Shown: piece after piece, positions 40,649 through 50,880 of the stretch | Layout: each line of letters begins with the position of its first letter | Position numbering within the stretch: the stretch's first letter is position 1 | Origin: Lunularia cruciata | Taxonomy: Eukaryota; Streptophyta; Marchantiopsida; Lunulariales; Lunulariaceae | Direction of reading: 5' to 3' | NCBI GenBank assembly: GCA_948567375.1 | Contig: OX419757.1 | Location: 50,034,001 to 50,098,000 of the forward strand | Length of the DNA: 64,000 nt | Made by a program: the position numbers and the translations under genes | The notes under the pieces: model-generated | Seen by the model: the letters and a program-made list of their open reading frames with translations, nothing else | Told to the model about the DNA's origin: nothing | Databases searched by the model: none

Positions 40649-40798
40649 TGTATGTTATGTGGCTCTTCTGGTGGAGCTGCTACTATGTTAGTGTGTGATA
40701 GTTGTTCAAGAGGATGGCATATGGCATGTGGCATGTATGACTCCTCCCCTCACAATGGTTCCTCGTGGGCAGTGGTTATGTCCTAGATGTATTTGACC
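40649..40798 (+). pseudogene. PHD finger at the C-terminus of the gypsy integrase
   Basis: The cysteine/histidine pattern of a PHD zinc finger is present: CMLC (40649-40660), then LVCDSCSRGWHMAC, then after a frame change TPPL, and finally GQWLCPRC just before the stop. CX2C-Xn-CX2C-X4-H-X2-C ... W-X2-CX2C with a D before the second CX2C pair and W before H is typical of PHD fingers that bind histone H3 tails. A perfect 7-base tandem duplication (GGCATGT twice) inside the finger accounts exactly for the frame change. Many Ty3/gypsy chromoviruses end integrase with a chromodomain; here a PHD finger takes that place. Confidence 0.8.
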
Positions 40799-40960
40799 TA
40801 TAGCTAGTTCATTCTTTATATGGTATAGATTGCAAATAGGCAACTAACGATGGGGCTCCATAGCACCCGGCCTCTTGATCTTTGCTCATCATAGGATATA
40901 CCATATACTTGGAGTAGATGGCTATATGGAGTTAGAGGGACCTAACCGCCAGCTAGGGGG

Positions 40961-41494
40961 TGATTGTGGCACTTTAGAGTCCATGTGTGAGTTGTGTTTC
41001 TATAGTGTATGATGTTGACAGCAATGTATGTTGTGTAGCGATGTATATATGCACGATAGTTGTCATGCCATTTGTAGTGTCGTATCTAGATTGCCCGGAC
41101 ACTAGAGTTCCAGTGATAGTAGTTAGAGTTATTTCAGCAGTTTCTCAGAGACTACTTTCCGATGATCAGATTTTTTGTTTAGGGTACTAACTTCATGGTG
41201 GGGCCTACCGTCACTTTGCACCGTTTGCACCATTGATTGTGCCGTCAGCGGGACCGTTAGGGTTTCAGACCTAGCTCGAGTCCAAGGGTATACTTTTGAA
41301 GTGCAGCTCCAGAGAGCTCACTTCTCTGATGTTGAGCCTTCAAGTTCTTGGCTATGGTGGACCGAGGCTAGCGAGCATCACCTGGATTCTCTTAGCTAGA
41401 GTGGTTGTGGCTTGACTGTAATCAGTGCCTAGTTGTTGGCAGTTAATAGAGTGATAGATCAAGTACTTATTTGAGTTGAGAGTGGAAAACAATC
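40961..41494 (+). repeat. Full-length 3' LTR of the gypsy element
   Basis: It begins TGATTGTGGCAC immediately after the polypurine-like AGCTAGGGGG and ends GGAAAACAATC, giving short inverted ends (TGATTGT versus ACAATC). Its right four-fifths match the truncated 5' LTR and its first 99 bases match 41495-41607. An alternative reading, LTR = 41061-41606 with TGT...ACA ends, is possible but leaves the copy at 40961-41059 unexplained. Confidence 0.75.
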
Positions 41495-41607
41495 TGATTA
41501 TTGTGGCACTTTAGAGTCTATGTATGACTTATGTATGAGTTGTGCTTCTATAGTGCATGATGTTGACAGCAATGTATGTTGTGTAGTGATGTATACACGC
41601 ACAACAG
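41495..41607 (+). repeat. Extra copy of the first ~100 LTR bases after the 3' LTR
   Basis: TTGTGGCACTTTAGAGTC, ATGATGTTGACAGCAATGTA and TGTTGTGTAG match 40961-41059 closely, with one small internal duplication. The copy stops at GCACAACAG, almost exactly the LTR position where the 5' LTR fragment (31965) begins, so the two partial LTRs are complementary. Confidence 0.85.
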
Positions 41608-41949
41608 AAATGGGCTTCAAAGAATAAGCACATTGTCCTACCAATATTCTTTCAGTTATATATGAAATGAGTAGAAGAGATAGTGGGTTTTATTAGCCAA
41701 ATAGAAACTCTTAATAACCAATAAGTAACCTTAGTGTAGAAATAGATGATTCCTCAATCATCAAGATTATTTGTAGTTTGTCATAGAATTATCACCATAT
41801 AATAACAACATGGGATAATATACTTGAGGAGCATCAAAACCATCAAGAGACTCACTACAAGATTGCTTGAAGAAGAAACCTTGAATAGATGTGGAGAAGC
41901 AATGGAGGTAGTTGTGATAGCATGAATCAAAAGAAGACCAACATTTCTC

Positions 41950-44900
41950 AACTAAAGAAAAGTTGTAGCAAGTGCGGAAAGGGGTAGCATTGGCAAGAGA
42001 ATACAAAAATAAGTAGAACTTCCCAAGAAGAAGGCTCCCTAATACAGCTAATACTAGAAGTCAAACCAATGTTGTAACAACAAATAATATTGCATTTGAG
42101 GCTAGCTCTACTAGACAAAAATATTTGATGTGCTGATGGAGGAGCTTCAAAGCACATGACCAATAGATTAAAGTGATTCCAAGATTTCAAGAAGATTGAA
42201 GAAGGGACTTGGCCAATGTATATTGCTGACAATCATAAAGTTTGGGTTGCTCAAGTGAGAGACATTTTGAGTTCTTGTGAGATCATTGTAAGAAGATAAG
42301 GAGTCATCAAAGGAGTTCTCTATATTCCAAAGTTGAAGCATAACCTCTTCAATGTTGGCTAGACAATGGACATAGGCATCCAAATCACCTACACCAAAGA
42401 AAGTTGCATATGGAGAAAGATAGAGCAATGATGATGACTTGTGTATGTGATTCAAAGCTCTACAAACTTCAGCTCAAAGTTACCAAAATAAGTATCATTT
42501 CCCAAACTAATTTTATTGTTGCAAGCAGCAAGAAGAGTGAACATCAGAAATAGTGTTAGATATTACACTTTGGCACTAGAGACTTGTTTATCTCAATCTT
42601 GCTTACATTAGGAAGATGGAGATATAAGGACTAGTAGAGGGACTCAATTTGAAACCAAAAGAGCTCAATCTTTCTATTGTGATGGATGGGCTCTAGGAAA
42701 GCAAAGTAGACTACCTTTTGCAAAATTCAACAAAAGTAGAGGTAAATATAAGGTTGGAGAGTTCTTTAACACTGATGTTTGTAATCGTATAATTCTTAGC
42801 TCAATAGGATAAATATCCTTTTCAATGATGATATTATTTGTATTGTCCATGAGAGCTTTGTATTTTTCTTGAAAGAGAAGTCATAAATTATCTCTTCAAA
42901 CAACTCCATGCACACATAAAAATTTAATATTGAGTGAAGATCAAGAAACTCGGATCTTTTAGAGATGGTAAATACATTGGAAAAGAATTTGCTGTTTTAT
43001 GAAGTTTTGAGTTGGTCCATGAACTTATATTACCTTATAATCCAAAGAAATTTTTAGTTTAAAGAGAGATCATAGAACAATCTTTGAAGCAGCAAGAAGC
43101 TTGTTGTTGTCTAGTAAGCTACCTAGAGAGTTGTGAGCAAAAGCAATGAGAGTTACTAACTATATTTTGAATAAATTTTAAGAGAAAAATCCTTACAAAC
43201 TTTGGGATGGAACAAACCAAAAGTTACACCTTTGAGTACTTCTGGTTGCTTAGTCTTTGTGTATGCACCAAAGGGTTTGACAAAGAATTTTGATCTAAAG
43301 AGACAAGAAATGACAAGATCTTTTGTTGGATATAGTACAAAATCCAAAGCCTTAAAACTATGGAATAAGAAGAAGAAAAAGATATGTGAAAGTAGGGATA
43401 TCATGTTTGGAGAGAAGCTACTTGATCATCAACAATCTTATATACTGAACTTAGATTCAAATTATTTTCAAGAGAGAGATGGAGAGCAAGCCAATGCTAG
43501 AATGAGCATTGATGAGATAGAAGGTGATGGAGATTTTATGCAAGCTTCTGGGGAGTGTACAGAGGAGGCTATGGACGAATCCACAAGTGACACTAATATT
43601 TATTTAGGAAGAGAGTGAAGATAAGTAAGAATCTAATTTGAAAATGAGCTCCACTTCAACCATTCAGGATAGAGAAAATACACAAGTGAGAGAATAAGAA
43701 GTTTGCTACAAATAATTTGTAAGTGAGATTACAATAATACATCTTATACTTGCTTTGTTATAGCTAAAATTGAAAATAGAGATGTAGATACATATCTTGT
43801 TCATTTCCGAGATGCAATGTAATCACTTGAGTGGATGAAAGCCATGGCTGAGGAAATCAAGTCATTGAAGTTGAACAAGATTTGGAAGCTAACAACATTG
43901 CCAGAAGAGAGAAAAAAATCAAATGTAAGTGGGTTTATAGAACTAAGCTTGATGTTAAGGATTACATCTCAAGGCACAAGCCAAACTTGTAGCCAAGAAA
44001 TATTCATAGCTTGTAGGAATTGACTATGAGGAGACATTTGCTCTAATAGTCAAGTTTGATACCATTAGATTTGTTCTTAGTTGTAGTAAAAGATATGGAG
44101 ATAGATCAATTTGATCAAGATAGCTTTTCTTAACGGACATGTGCATGAGTAGATGAATAGTGTAATACCATGAACTAAATAGATTTGCTAAAGGTGAAAA
44201 TGGGTTTGGTAATACCTTTAGAGATGTTATACATGATGATCTAAGTAGATCAGATAGAGAAATCTCAAAAACAAGACTTCCACTAATAGTGCAAAAGCCA
44301 AAAAAAAACACCAAAAGCTTTAGAGCAAATTGTGGAGGGCCTAAACAAAAGAATTAGGCCTCAAAATATGGAATTTTATCTTCTCTCCAAGGGAAAACGT
44401 GTTGACTTCTCCCCCCTATTTGTCTCATCTAGATCTTTCCAACAAAACCTCTTCCATGTTGTTTTGAGCTTCCTATAGGAAGATTCCTCAAAGATTCTCT
44501 TTGGTAAAACTTGTTTGACCAACCACATAGGATAAGGATTGACATGTCATCAATCCATACATCTTATCTAAGGGTGTAGCTCCCTTTGTGGAGATACTCT
44601 TTGCTATATAATAAAGGCAAGATGCTCCTTTGGTGCATCGGTGCTTTCTTAGAGTTCCAACCTTATATGTTTCTAGTTTTCCAATCTTGTGTGCTTCTCG
44701 GGTTATTACAAATAGTCACAAGGATATGAAGAAGTTGGAAAGGAGAAGAGTGTTTGTAGATTATTGAAGAGCCTTTATGGCTTGAAGCAAACCTCAACAA
44801 ACTAAACTAGAATTTTGATGACTTCGTAGTGAGGTATGGGTTGTAGTCATCACTTGGTCTTGTGTGGATTATGGATCTAAGATCTCACTATCTTTGTTAT

Positions 44901-45330
44901 TATGTTAGATTACCTTGTTAGAGAGTTTGAAGTTACATAGAGTGAGTGTAGGAGTTTATATCTTTTGTGACAAAGAGAATCTCACAATTAGATTGACTCA
45001 AGAAACTATGATGTTGATTTTGGAGATGACATTGATAATCAATAGTCACATAGTAATTTTATATTCATGATGAATGGAGGACCGCTAGTTTGGAGTAATA
45101 AATGACAATAATACTAGGTTACTTCTACCTAAGACACACACTATATAGCAATATGTTTAGCTACCAAGAAAAGAATATGGCTTCACAAGTCACTCAAGGA
45201 ACTGCAATTTGGACAAGATGGTCCAACTCCAATGTACAAGGTCAATTAGAGTGTCATCAAGCTAATGTACAACCTAGAATTTCACAAGAGAACCAAACAT
45301 AAGAGAAAAAAAATATTTTTCCGGCTATAT
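41950..45330 (+). pseudogene. Copia gag-pol remnant downstream of the gypsy insertion
   Basis: Copia proteins in order, broken by stops and shifts. A zinc-knuckle trace CSKCGKG-HWQE is at about 41964. The protease loop reads ADGGASKHMT (about 42132-42167; the norm is D-S-G-A-S-x-H-M-T), followed by VLYIPKLKHNLFNVG. The integrase C-terminal part at 43202-43618 keeps FVYAPKGL, FVGYSTKSKALKLW and SRDIMFGE. The reverse transcriptase start IWKLTTLPEERK is at 43835, then GIDYEETFALIVKFDTIRFV at about 44020-44075, and, after the solo LTR, VCRLLKSLYGLKQ. RNase H near 45.0-45.3 kb keeps SNFIFMMNGGPLVWS, THYIAICLATKKRIWL and PEFHKRTKH-like residues. This is the coding body of the copia element. Confidence 0.85.
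44161..44710 (+). mobile_element. Solo LTR inserted in the copia reverse transcriptase
   Basis: A 550-base segment begins TGTAATACC and ends GGTTATTACA, i.e. TG...CA with matching inverted ends. It is flanked by a perfect 5-base duplication AATAG (44156-44160 and 44711-44715). Copia reverse-transcriptase homology stops at its left edge (FLNGHVHE) and resumes at its right edge (GYEEVGKEKSVCRLL), so it is clearly an insertion. A TATA-like TATATAATAAAG lies near 44603, as expected for an LTR promoter. It has no internal coding region, so it is the product of LTR-LTR recombination. Its parent family is not otherwise in the window. Confidence 0.88.
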
Positions 45331-45437
45331 CAATACTAAAAATTCATTTGTAGATATTTTCTTTTAAAAATACCAGGAGATAAGTTTCACAAGTTTAGAA
45401 GTTTAATTACAACACTACCATTTTTTCAATTAGTGAG

Positions 45438-45835
45438 TGTTGAAATCGCATTTCAAATGGTAATACATGCGGCATGTAATATAACTAGTATTGTATACTA
45501 TAGAAGTTATTGTACATAGCACCCAACGCAGACACTAGTTAAATCTTACCTTTCAATAAGAAGAGTTCCAATCCTTCAAGATGCTAGCAGTTTTGAAAAA
45601 TTGAGAAACAAGGACACGAAAGCAATAGGAAGGAAAGACAAGGCCAAGCAACTTATCCAAGTGTTCCATTAGTTAATTCCTACATACTAACTTCCAAGTA
45701 ATCCATTCTTCATTTCATGTGAGTAGACATGTGATAAGAGGAAGTCCGCAAATAATAACTAGAGTACTTTTTCATCTTCCTTATGTTTTGTAATTGATGT
45801 GCAGAGTTGCATCAATTTCAAGACAATTTTGAACA
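45438..45835 (+). repeat. 3' LTR of the copia element
   Basis: The partner of 30892-31329, starting TGTTGAAATCG after a purine-biased TTAGTGAG and ending GAACA. It is followed by AAGGA, the right copy of the target-site duplication. Confidence 0.85.
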
Positions 45836-47473
45836 AAGGACAAAAGAGAGCGAGAACAAATGAACGAAGTCAAAACTAAACTGGAAGCTCCAAAGAGAGC
45901 ATCTATGGTTTACTTTTTCTTTCTTTGAGTGGAAGCAAGAGATAAATGTCTTTTAGTTGGTTGTCTTGATTACATAAATATAGCAATACAAATAATGTTC
46001 CCATTTGTATAACGGACTTCCTGTACCTGAGTCCTACTTGATAGCATATGGCTGCTATGTTAAAAATATATGCCGGGACAAAAGTCCCATCACATCTAGT
46101 GTGGAACCTGTCATGGCATGCACTGTTTAGTGAGCAAGTGTAAGTCACACACCTTTAAGTAGCACACACTGTAAAATACAAATTGATAGATACAATTACT
46201 TCCGTGCAGTCATAGAGTACAAGGTTAAATCTCCTATATTATGTGATGAGAAAATAGTATAAAAGTTAAAAACTTGGCAAGCATATGAACTTTGCTAAAT
46301 TTTTGCTTCTATTTCTAAGACGTGCAAGCAATCTTGAGCTCTTTCTGAAATTCGAGCTGATGGGTGGGGGCTTAAAGACACAATGAAAAAGCTTCTGTGT
46401 TAATATAGAGAACCCCGCACGAGACAAGAATCTTCTGACCCTTAGTTTCCCAGGCATCCGGCCTGGAAAATCCACATACCTTTCTGTGACAGAAGGAACT
46501 GAACGCTACTTTGAGATTGATGATCCAAAGCCAAGTCTGCTAAGTTGCAATAGTTTGGATCCTGTAGCGTATAGCAAATGAACGACAGAGAGGACTGGTC
46601 TGGACTTAGTTTGGAAACATCAATATGGAAGTAAGAGGAAGCGTGAGATAGTGACTGTACAAGCAGACCTAGAATTTTACACTTAATTTCTGGATCAGCT
46701 TTATACTGAGATTAAGCAGATCAAAACAAAGCCTTGAGGTACATTTATGACCGTTTCGTGTTGTTTGTGGGACTTGACTGCTGTCGGCAACCAACTAAAT
46801 GGTGGTGATACTGAAACTCACTGGACTCATGGACCCTTCTGTTGTGAACGAAACTCGTAAAATGCTTCTCTCGTCCGTCCAATGCTTCTGAAGCCATCCC
46901 GGACAGCAGCGTTTGCTGTTACATCATGAAGAGCTGTGTGGTTCCTAAATCCTTCAGAGGATAACTCAGGCCCTGTGTCCTGCTTCTCTAGTAGGCAACT
47001 AGTCACACCCAGAAGTACTCCTGCTAACTGTTTCAACACAACTTCCGTGTTTATATTCATCTGTATGAGAGTTCTGTACGTTGGAAAACTCGGAAGCCGG
47101 GTGCACTGCCTTTGATACCTTGGTACTGGATCCGTCTTCAGCTCGTTCGTTACTTGGTGCGAGGGTACACCTAATACACTTTGATACACTTCGCAAGGAT
47201 GCGAGATGGGCTAACGTGTCAAATAGTACCAGGTGTCATGGACGAATTAAATGATCTCCACACACAGCACCGATCTAAGCTGTGAATAAACTTCTTGGAT
47301 TCTGTCTTTGAGTTGACGTACAGGTTGATAGTCGTCGAATATATCCAAGTAATATAGCTGCAATTAGACCACCTTCAAGTCGCTAGGCAACAGGTAAACC
47401 GTAGATCAGGTGCTTGAAGGAGTGTGCTGGTTATGTGCGAACAGTGTTGTTAAAATTTCCCTCGGTAATTCGA
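45836..47473. other. Gene-free region downstream of SMG9
   Basis: No coding frame is supported. The right part probably contains the SMG9 3' UTR, since that gene reads leftward and stops at 47474. Frames at 46266-46475 and 46827-47189 have no recognisable motif. Confidence 0.45.
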
Positions 47474-50400
47474 TTACCTCCGGTACAGTCCTGAGCTTTG
47501 CAGTACTTTGCTGTACTCCGTGAGAACTCTTGATTTCTTGACAAGGTCCCACATTCTTCCAGCATTTCTTAACCACTCCCGCTCACTCAGAGGTCTACTA
47601 AAAGGTCGCCGAGGAAGGGACAAAATCTGTAAACAAATCGCGCGTAAAAGAGCTGCGCCTCAGAACTGGAATTCACATTGCAGGTATTACATAGAGGGTG
47701 TTACCTATTATTACCTGGTTTCGAAGCTTCTCCAACATGGCCGTGTAGCTTTCGTGATGATATCGGGTAGTTTCGTCGGGCACTCTTAAGGGAAGTACGA
47801 ACGTATTTACATCTCCATCTATTTTTCCATCATCATGGGTCTTTCCTCCTTTGTCATCAGCTTCCTGAAAACAAAATTCTTCGAGGGTTTAGGTCTTACT
47901 TGTCTTTCAAGGTGTGTTCAGCTGAACTCGCGAGCTCAGACCAAGAATTATGTTTTTCGGACGTCCCTTACGCACATCCTAATGTCACAACCTTGAGTAG
48001 TTACGAAGTGCATCAAATCAACGGGAGGGTCCAAAGCCAGTTCATATACTTTTCCTGCTGGACGTACTCCCACTTGAACTTTGCTAGCATTTGTCATACG
48101 GCCTGACAAAGAGATAACTCCATTCTCTCCGCGTGGGATACCCCTTTCCTTCTCAAAATGAGAACCGTTTGCAAAGTGAGGCCGCACTGCAGTTGATTGA
48201 GGGGGTCTGTACTTCACTAGAGAGTTCTTCCTGAAGGCTGGTGATGGAAAGAATAAAGACACAGCTCTTTCCAACCGCATAATCTCTGGCAAGGAACATT
48301 CTTGTTTGCGGAGCCTGCTCATGAGAGCTGCTATAATCAGAAAGTTATAGAAGTATGGAATAACGTTGCTCAAGTGGTGACACAATCAGCAATCAGCTTA
48401 CTACTGCTTACTACTCATCCGAGAACGTTCAAAGAAATCACCAAATACTTTTCAGTTATCACATCCTGGACCAGGTACATGTATCTGGCATTTTTGTGGA
48501 ATCTTCTTCATCCTGGCTAGACAAAATTCTAGAACAAGATAGTATCTGATAAGCATAGAAGCGCAAGGTTTGACATACTTGGTATGAACAAAAATCACAT
48601 CAGAGAAGAACTCCGGTACTTCGTCAACGGCTGTCTCAATGTCGTCCTTCTCAAGTACAGAAGTTTGGCCCGAAGCTGAGGATGGTAAAGTGCTAGGATC
48701 CGGAATCCCTTGCTTCAACATCTCCACCTGCGATTGTCAACCAGCAGATTCCTTATCTTTTCAAGTTCTGGTATACTTGATTCTACTAAGTAAAGTTGGT
48801 AACCGTTAAGTTTCGAAAAAGGTACAGGAGATATACTAAACAGGATCTATACAGACTAAATGTCATGGGAAAGAAAGGAGGCGGTATTACTGTTTGCATC
48901 AGTCGCCACATGCTGATATCGTTTACTCCTTCTGAGACGACGAGCAGCACATGACACACGGAGCAGAGGAAAACGCCAAGCTACAAACGTCCCTTGCAAT
49001 ATATGAAACGAAGCACAAGTGAGCAAAATTGCCGATCCCGTTGGTGATACTTAAGTTGTCCACACTACCACACACTTACTAATCTACCCTATGCAGTGGA
49101 GCACCCTAATGATAGATGCTCGTCATAAGTTACCTAGAACTGGACGCACCAGCCAGTAACAGATCTATTCCGAATTCGTGGGTGGAGGGAGGTCGATATT
49201 CGACACCGAAGGACAATACTGTCAGGAGAAGATTGAACCTTATGAAGTCTGACGACAATCAGAGGAAAATGTACCTGAAGTCCCATCAACTCGTGAGCTA
49301 ATTCGGCTGATAAGGTCTCACCACCAAGAACAGAGACATTGGAAAAACCATCTGAGCGCATAAGGTCCATCAGCACAGATGCACTGAAAACCGGCTGCAA
49401 TAAGAATCAATCGAAGACAGGACGAGTTAATATTTGCAACATTCCCTTGGACTCGAGGACAGTAGCTGTTTCTTTGTAGAAATTCAGTTTCAGATCGCAA
49501 GACATTATAAATCCACAAAAGCATGTTGGCATAATAAGCAAAATTTGAGAAAATGGACGTCGCCTCGAGAGTACATTAGCGAAATGGGAGCAGAAGCCGT
49601 TCGCCTCGATAATGCATGGTCAAAAGTCGAAGCGAAGCTAAAAGATTGACAACTGGAAGTAATTCTCAAGTTTCTCCTCATCTCGAAGACAAATATTGAT
49701 ACCTGGATCTTTCCTTAGGTTGCGCAGGCTTTAAATGCCTCCACAATTGAGTCGTAGCGATTACTTCGTAGGTCTATGCAATGAAACACGAGATATTACC
49801 TGGCAATCAAGCAGGACAAATCGTTCAGCTGACATCCGAAGTTCAATGCCGACAGAACAGTGTTTCGCAGCAGCTTTTGTTTCCTCTGACTGGACGGGGA
49901 ATGGTGGGAGCACACCTGTTACAACTCACGAGCCTTAGTTGATTACATGTAATCTCGCCCTGTAGATTCTTGTGCAACATAAACAAAGACCTCAGCAATT
50001 ATCACTACGAACCATTAATACCAATGAACTGGCTACGGAGACAGTGGGAACAAATATGAGTTTCTCCGCTCGTAAGTCGCCTCCGGATTAGTTTTCTTCG
50101 GTGTCTTCTTCTTGACACCGAAGACAGTTGTATCCTAGTATTTCAGGAGCAACTCCGTTGTCAAGAATTCGCATCTCTAATCATCTCTGTTTCTTTCTAG
50201 AGCCCTAAAATGGGATGAGTTATGACCATACCGGTTGCGGTTCCGTCAAAACCATATAACTCGTTCATAATTGTCGACTTCCCCACTCCAGGGGGTCCCA
50301 AAACCCCAACAACCGTGAAATCCGTGTTATCTGACATGAGCTGCAAAAGATGAAAGAACGATGGTTCGAAATTGGGGAGCAAAAGTTCCGACTTAAAACC

Positions 50401-50880
50401 TCCATTATATTTATTCATTTATTTATTTATCCATAATGACGCTTGACAGGAAGCTCAAAAAATTCAGCACATTAGTCCTAGAAACACCGCAAATCATCTT
50501 GAGTGTCGACTGTGAATTGAGCAACTTCCTTGTGAGCCTGATTGCTCCAAACACGAAACAACCAGAGCACAAAATCAGAAGTTCCACGATCCATGAAACA
50601 CGAAATCGAGCAGGACTCTTACTGGAAGCAGCCGATCCGGAACAAAGTCCCACGAGTCCAACAGAAGGTTGAGCGATCCATGAGGCAGGCGCACCCGAGC
50701 AGCATTGTCTTCATCACGATCACGCATCAATTTGACGGGACACCCGACTCCACTCCCTCCCACATTTCCACCTTCCGGCCGGGGAGTGATGGGCTTCGCT
50801 AGCAAGATCTTTGGTCCTCCACCCGAAGTTCCCGGCCCTGATGACCCCATACCTGCCATCAGCTCTAGCCGAATTGACAA
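47474..50880 (-). CDS. SMG9: SMG9-like nonsense-mediated decay factor (9 exons)
   Basis: P-loop-containing partner of SMG8 and the SMG1 kinase in nonsense-mediated mRNA decay. Exons in transcription order: 50880-50623, 50340-50232, 49915-49800, 49394-49275, 48980-48891, 48727-48579, 48314-48050, 47864-47715, 47626-47474. All have GT-AG borders and the frame closes at 469 residues. The N-terminus is Gly/Pro-rich (PKILLAKPITPRPEGG) followed by LLLDSWDFVPDRLLP. The G-domain has Walker A GPPGVGKST (101-109), then VLPPFPVQSEE, SVGIELRMSAERFVLLDCQP, and LSAELAHELMGLQLGVFL. The C-terminus EREWLRNAGRMWDLVKKS to LQSSGLYRR matches plant SMG9 proteins. Arabidopsis lacks SMG1, whereas mosses keep the SMG1 branch, so an intact SMG9 fits a plant with SMG1-dependent decay. 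The exon 7 donor (48050) is chosen by phase and is the least certain border; Met8 is an alternative start. Confidence 0.88.

Larger units (their letters stand above)
31965..41607 (+). mobile_element. Ty3/gypsy retrotransposon encoding a DNA methyltransferase and a PHD finger
   Basis: A large (about 9.6 kb) gypsy element inserted in the copia element, on the + strand. Domains in order are gag with two zinc knuckles (33.66-34.85 kb), retropepsin (35.73-36.12), cytosine-C5 methyltransferase (36.44-37.37), reverse transcriptase and RNase H (37.79-39.19), integrase (39.54-40.64) and a PHD finger (40.65-40.80). Integrase after RNase H marks it as Ty3/gypsy. The internal region is about 8.5 kb, well above the usual size, because of the added methyltransferase. 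I saw no chromodomain. A polypurine-like AGCTAGGGGG abuts the 3' LTR. The copy is inactive: many stops, mostly TAG, several frameshifts and altered catalytic residues. LTR pieces are oddly arranged (see the LTR entries). No 5-base target duplication is evident. Confidence 0.88.
30892..45835 (+). mobile_element. Old Ty1/copia LTR retrotransposon hosting two later insertions
   Basis: Two diverged direct repeats (30892-31329 and 45438-45835) flank copia-type coding remnants on the + strand. Both begin TGTTGAAAT. The flanking pentamers are AAGGT on the left (30887-30891) and AAGGA on the right (45836-45840), a target-site duplication with one later change. Directly after the 5' LTR lies ACAGGTTATAGACC, resembling the initiator-tRNA-Met anticodon-arm primer site of many copia elements. 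Removing the inserted gypsy element (31965-41607) and the solo LTR (44161-44710) leaves about 4.7 kb, the normal size of a copia element. The domain order protease, integrase, reverse transcriptase, RNase H confirms copia. It is dead: stops and frameshifts occur throughout. Confidence 0.9.

Noticed and set aside
33650-40650. Reassigned TAG codon (TAG read as Gln) as an explanation for the many TAGs in the gypsy element
   Set aside because: The reductase gene in the same window ends with TAG at 16394-16396, and the element also has frameshifts, TGA and TAA stops. Ordinary decay explains it.
40400-40800. A chromodomain at the integrase C-terminus
   Set aside because: No aromatic-cage pattern is visible; the CX2C/H/W pattern fits a PHD finger.
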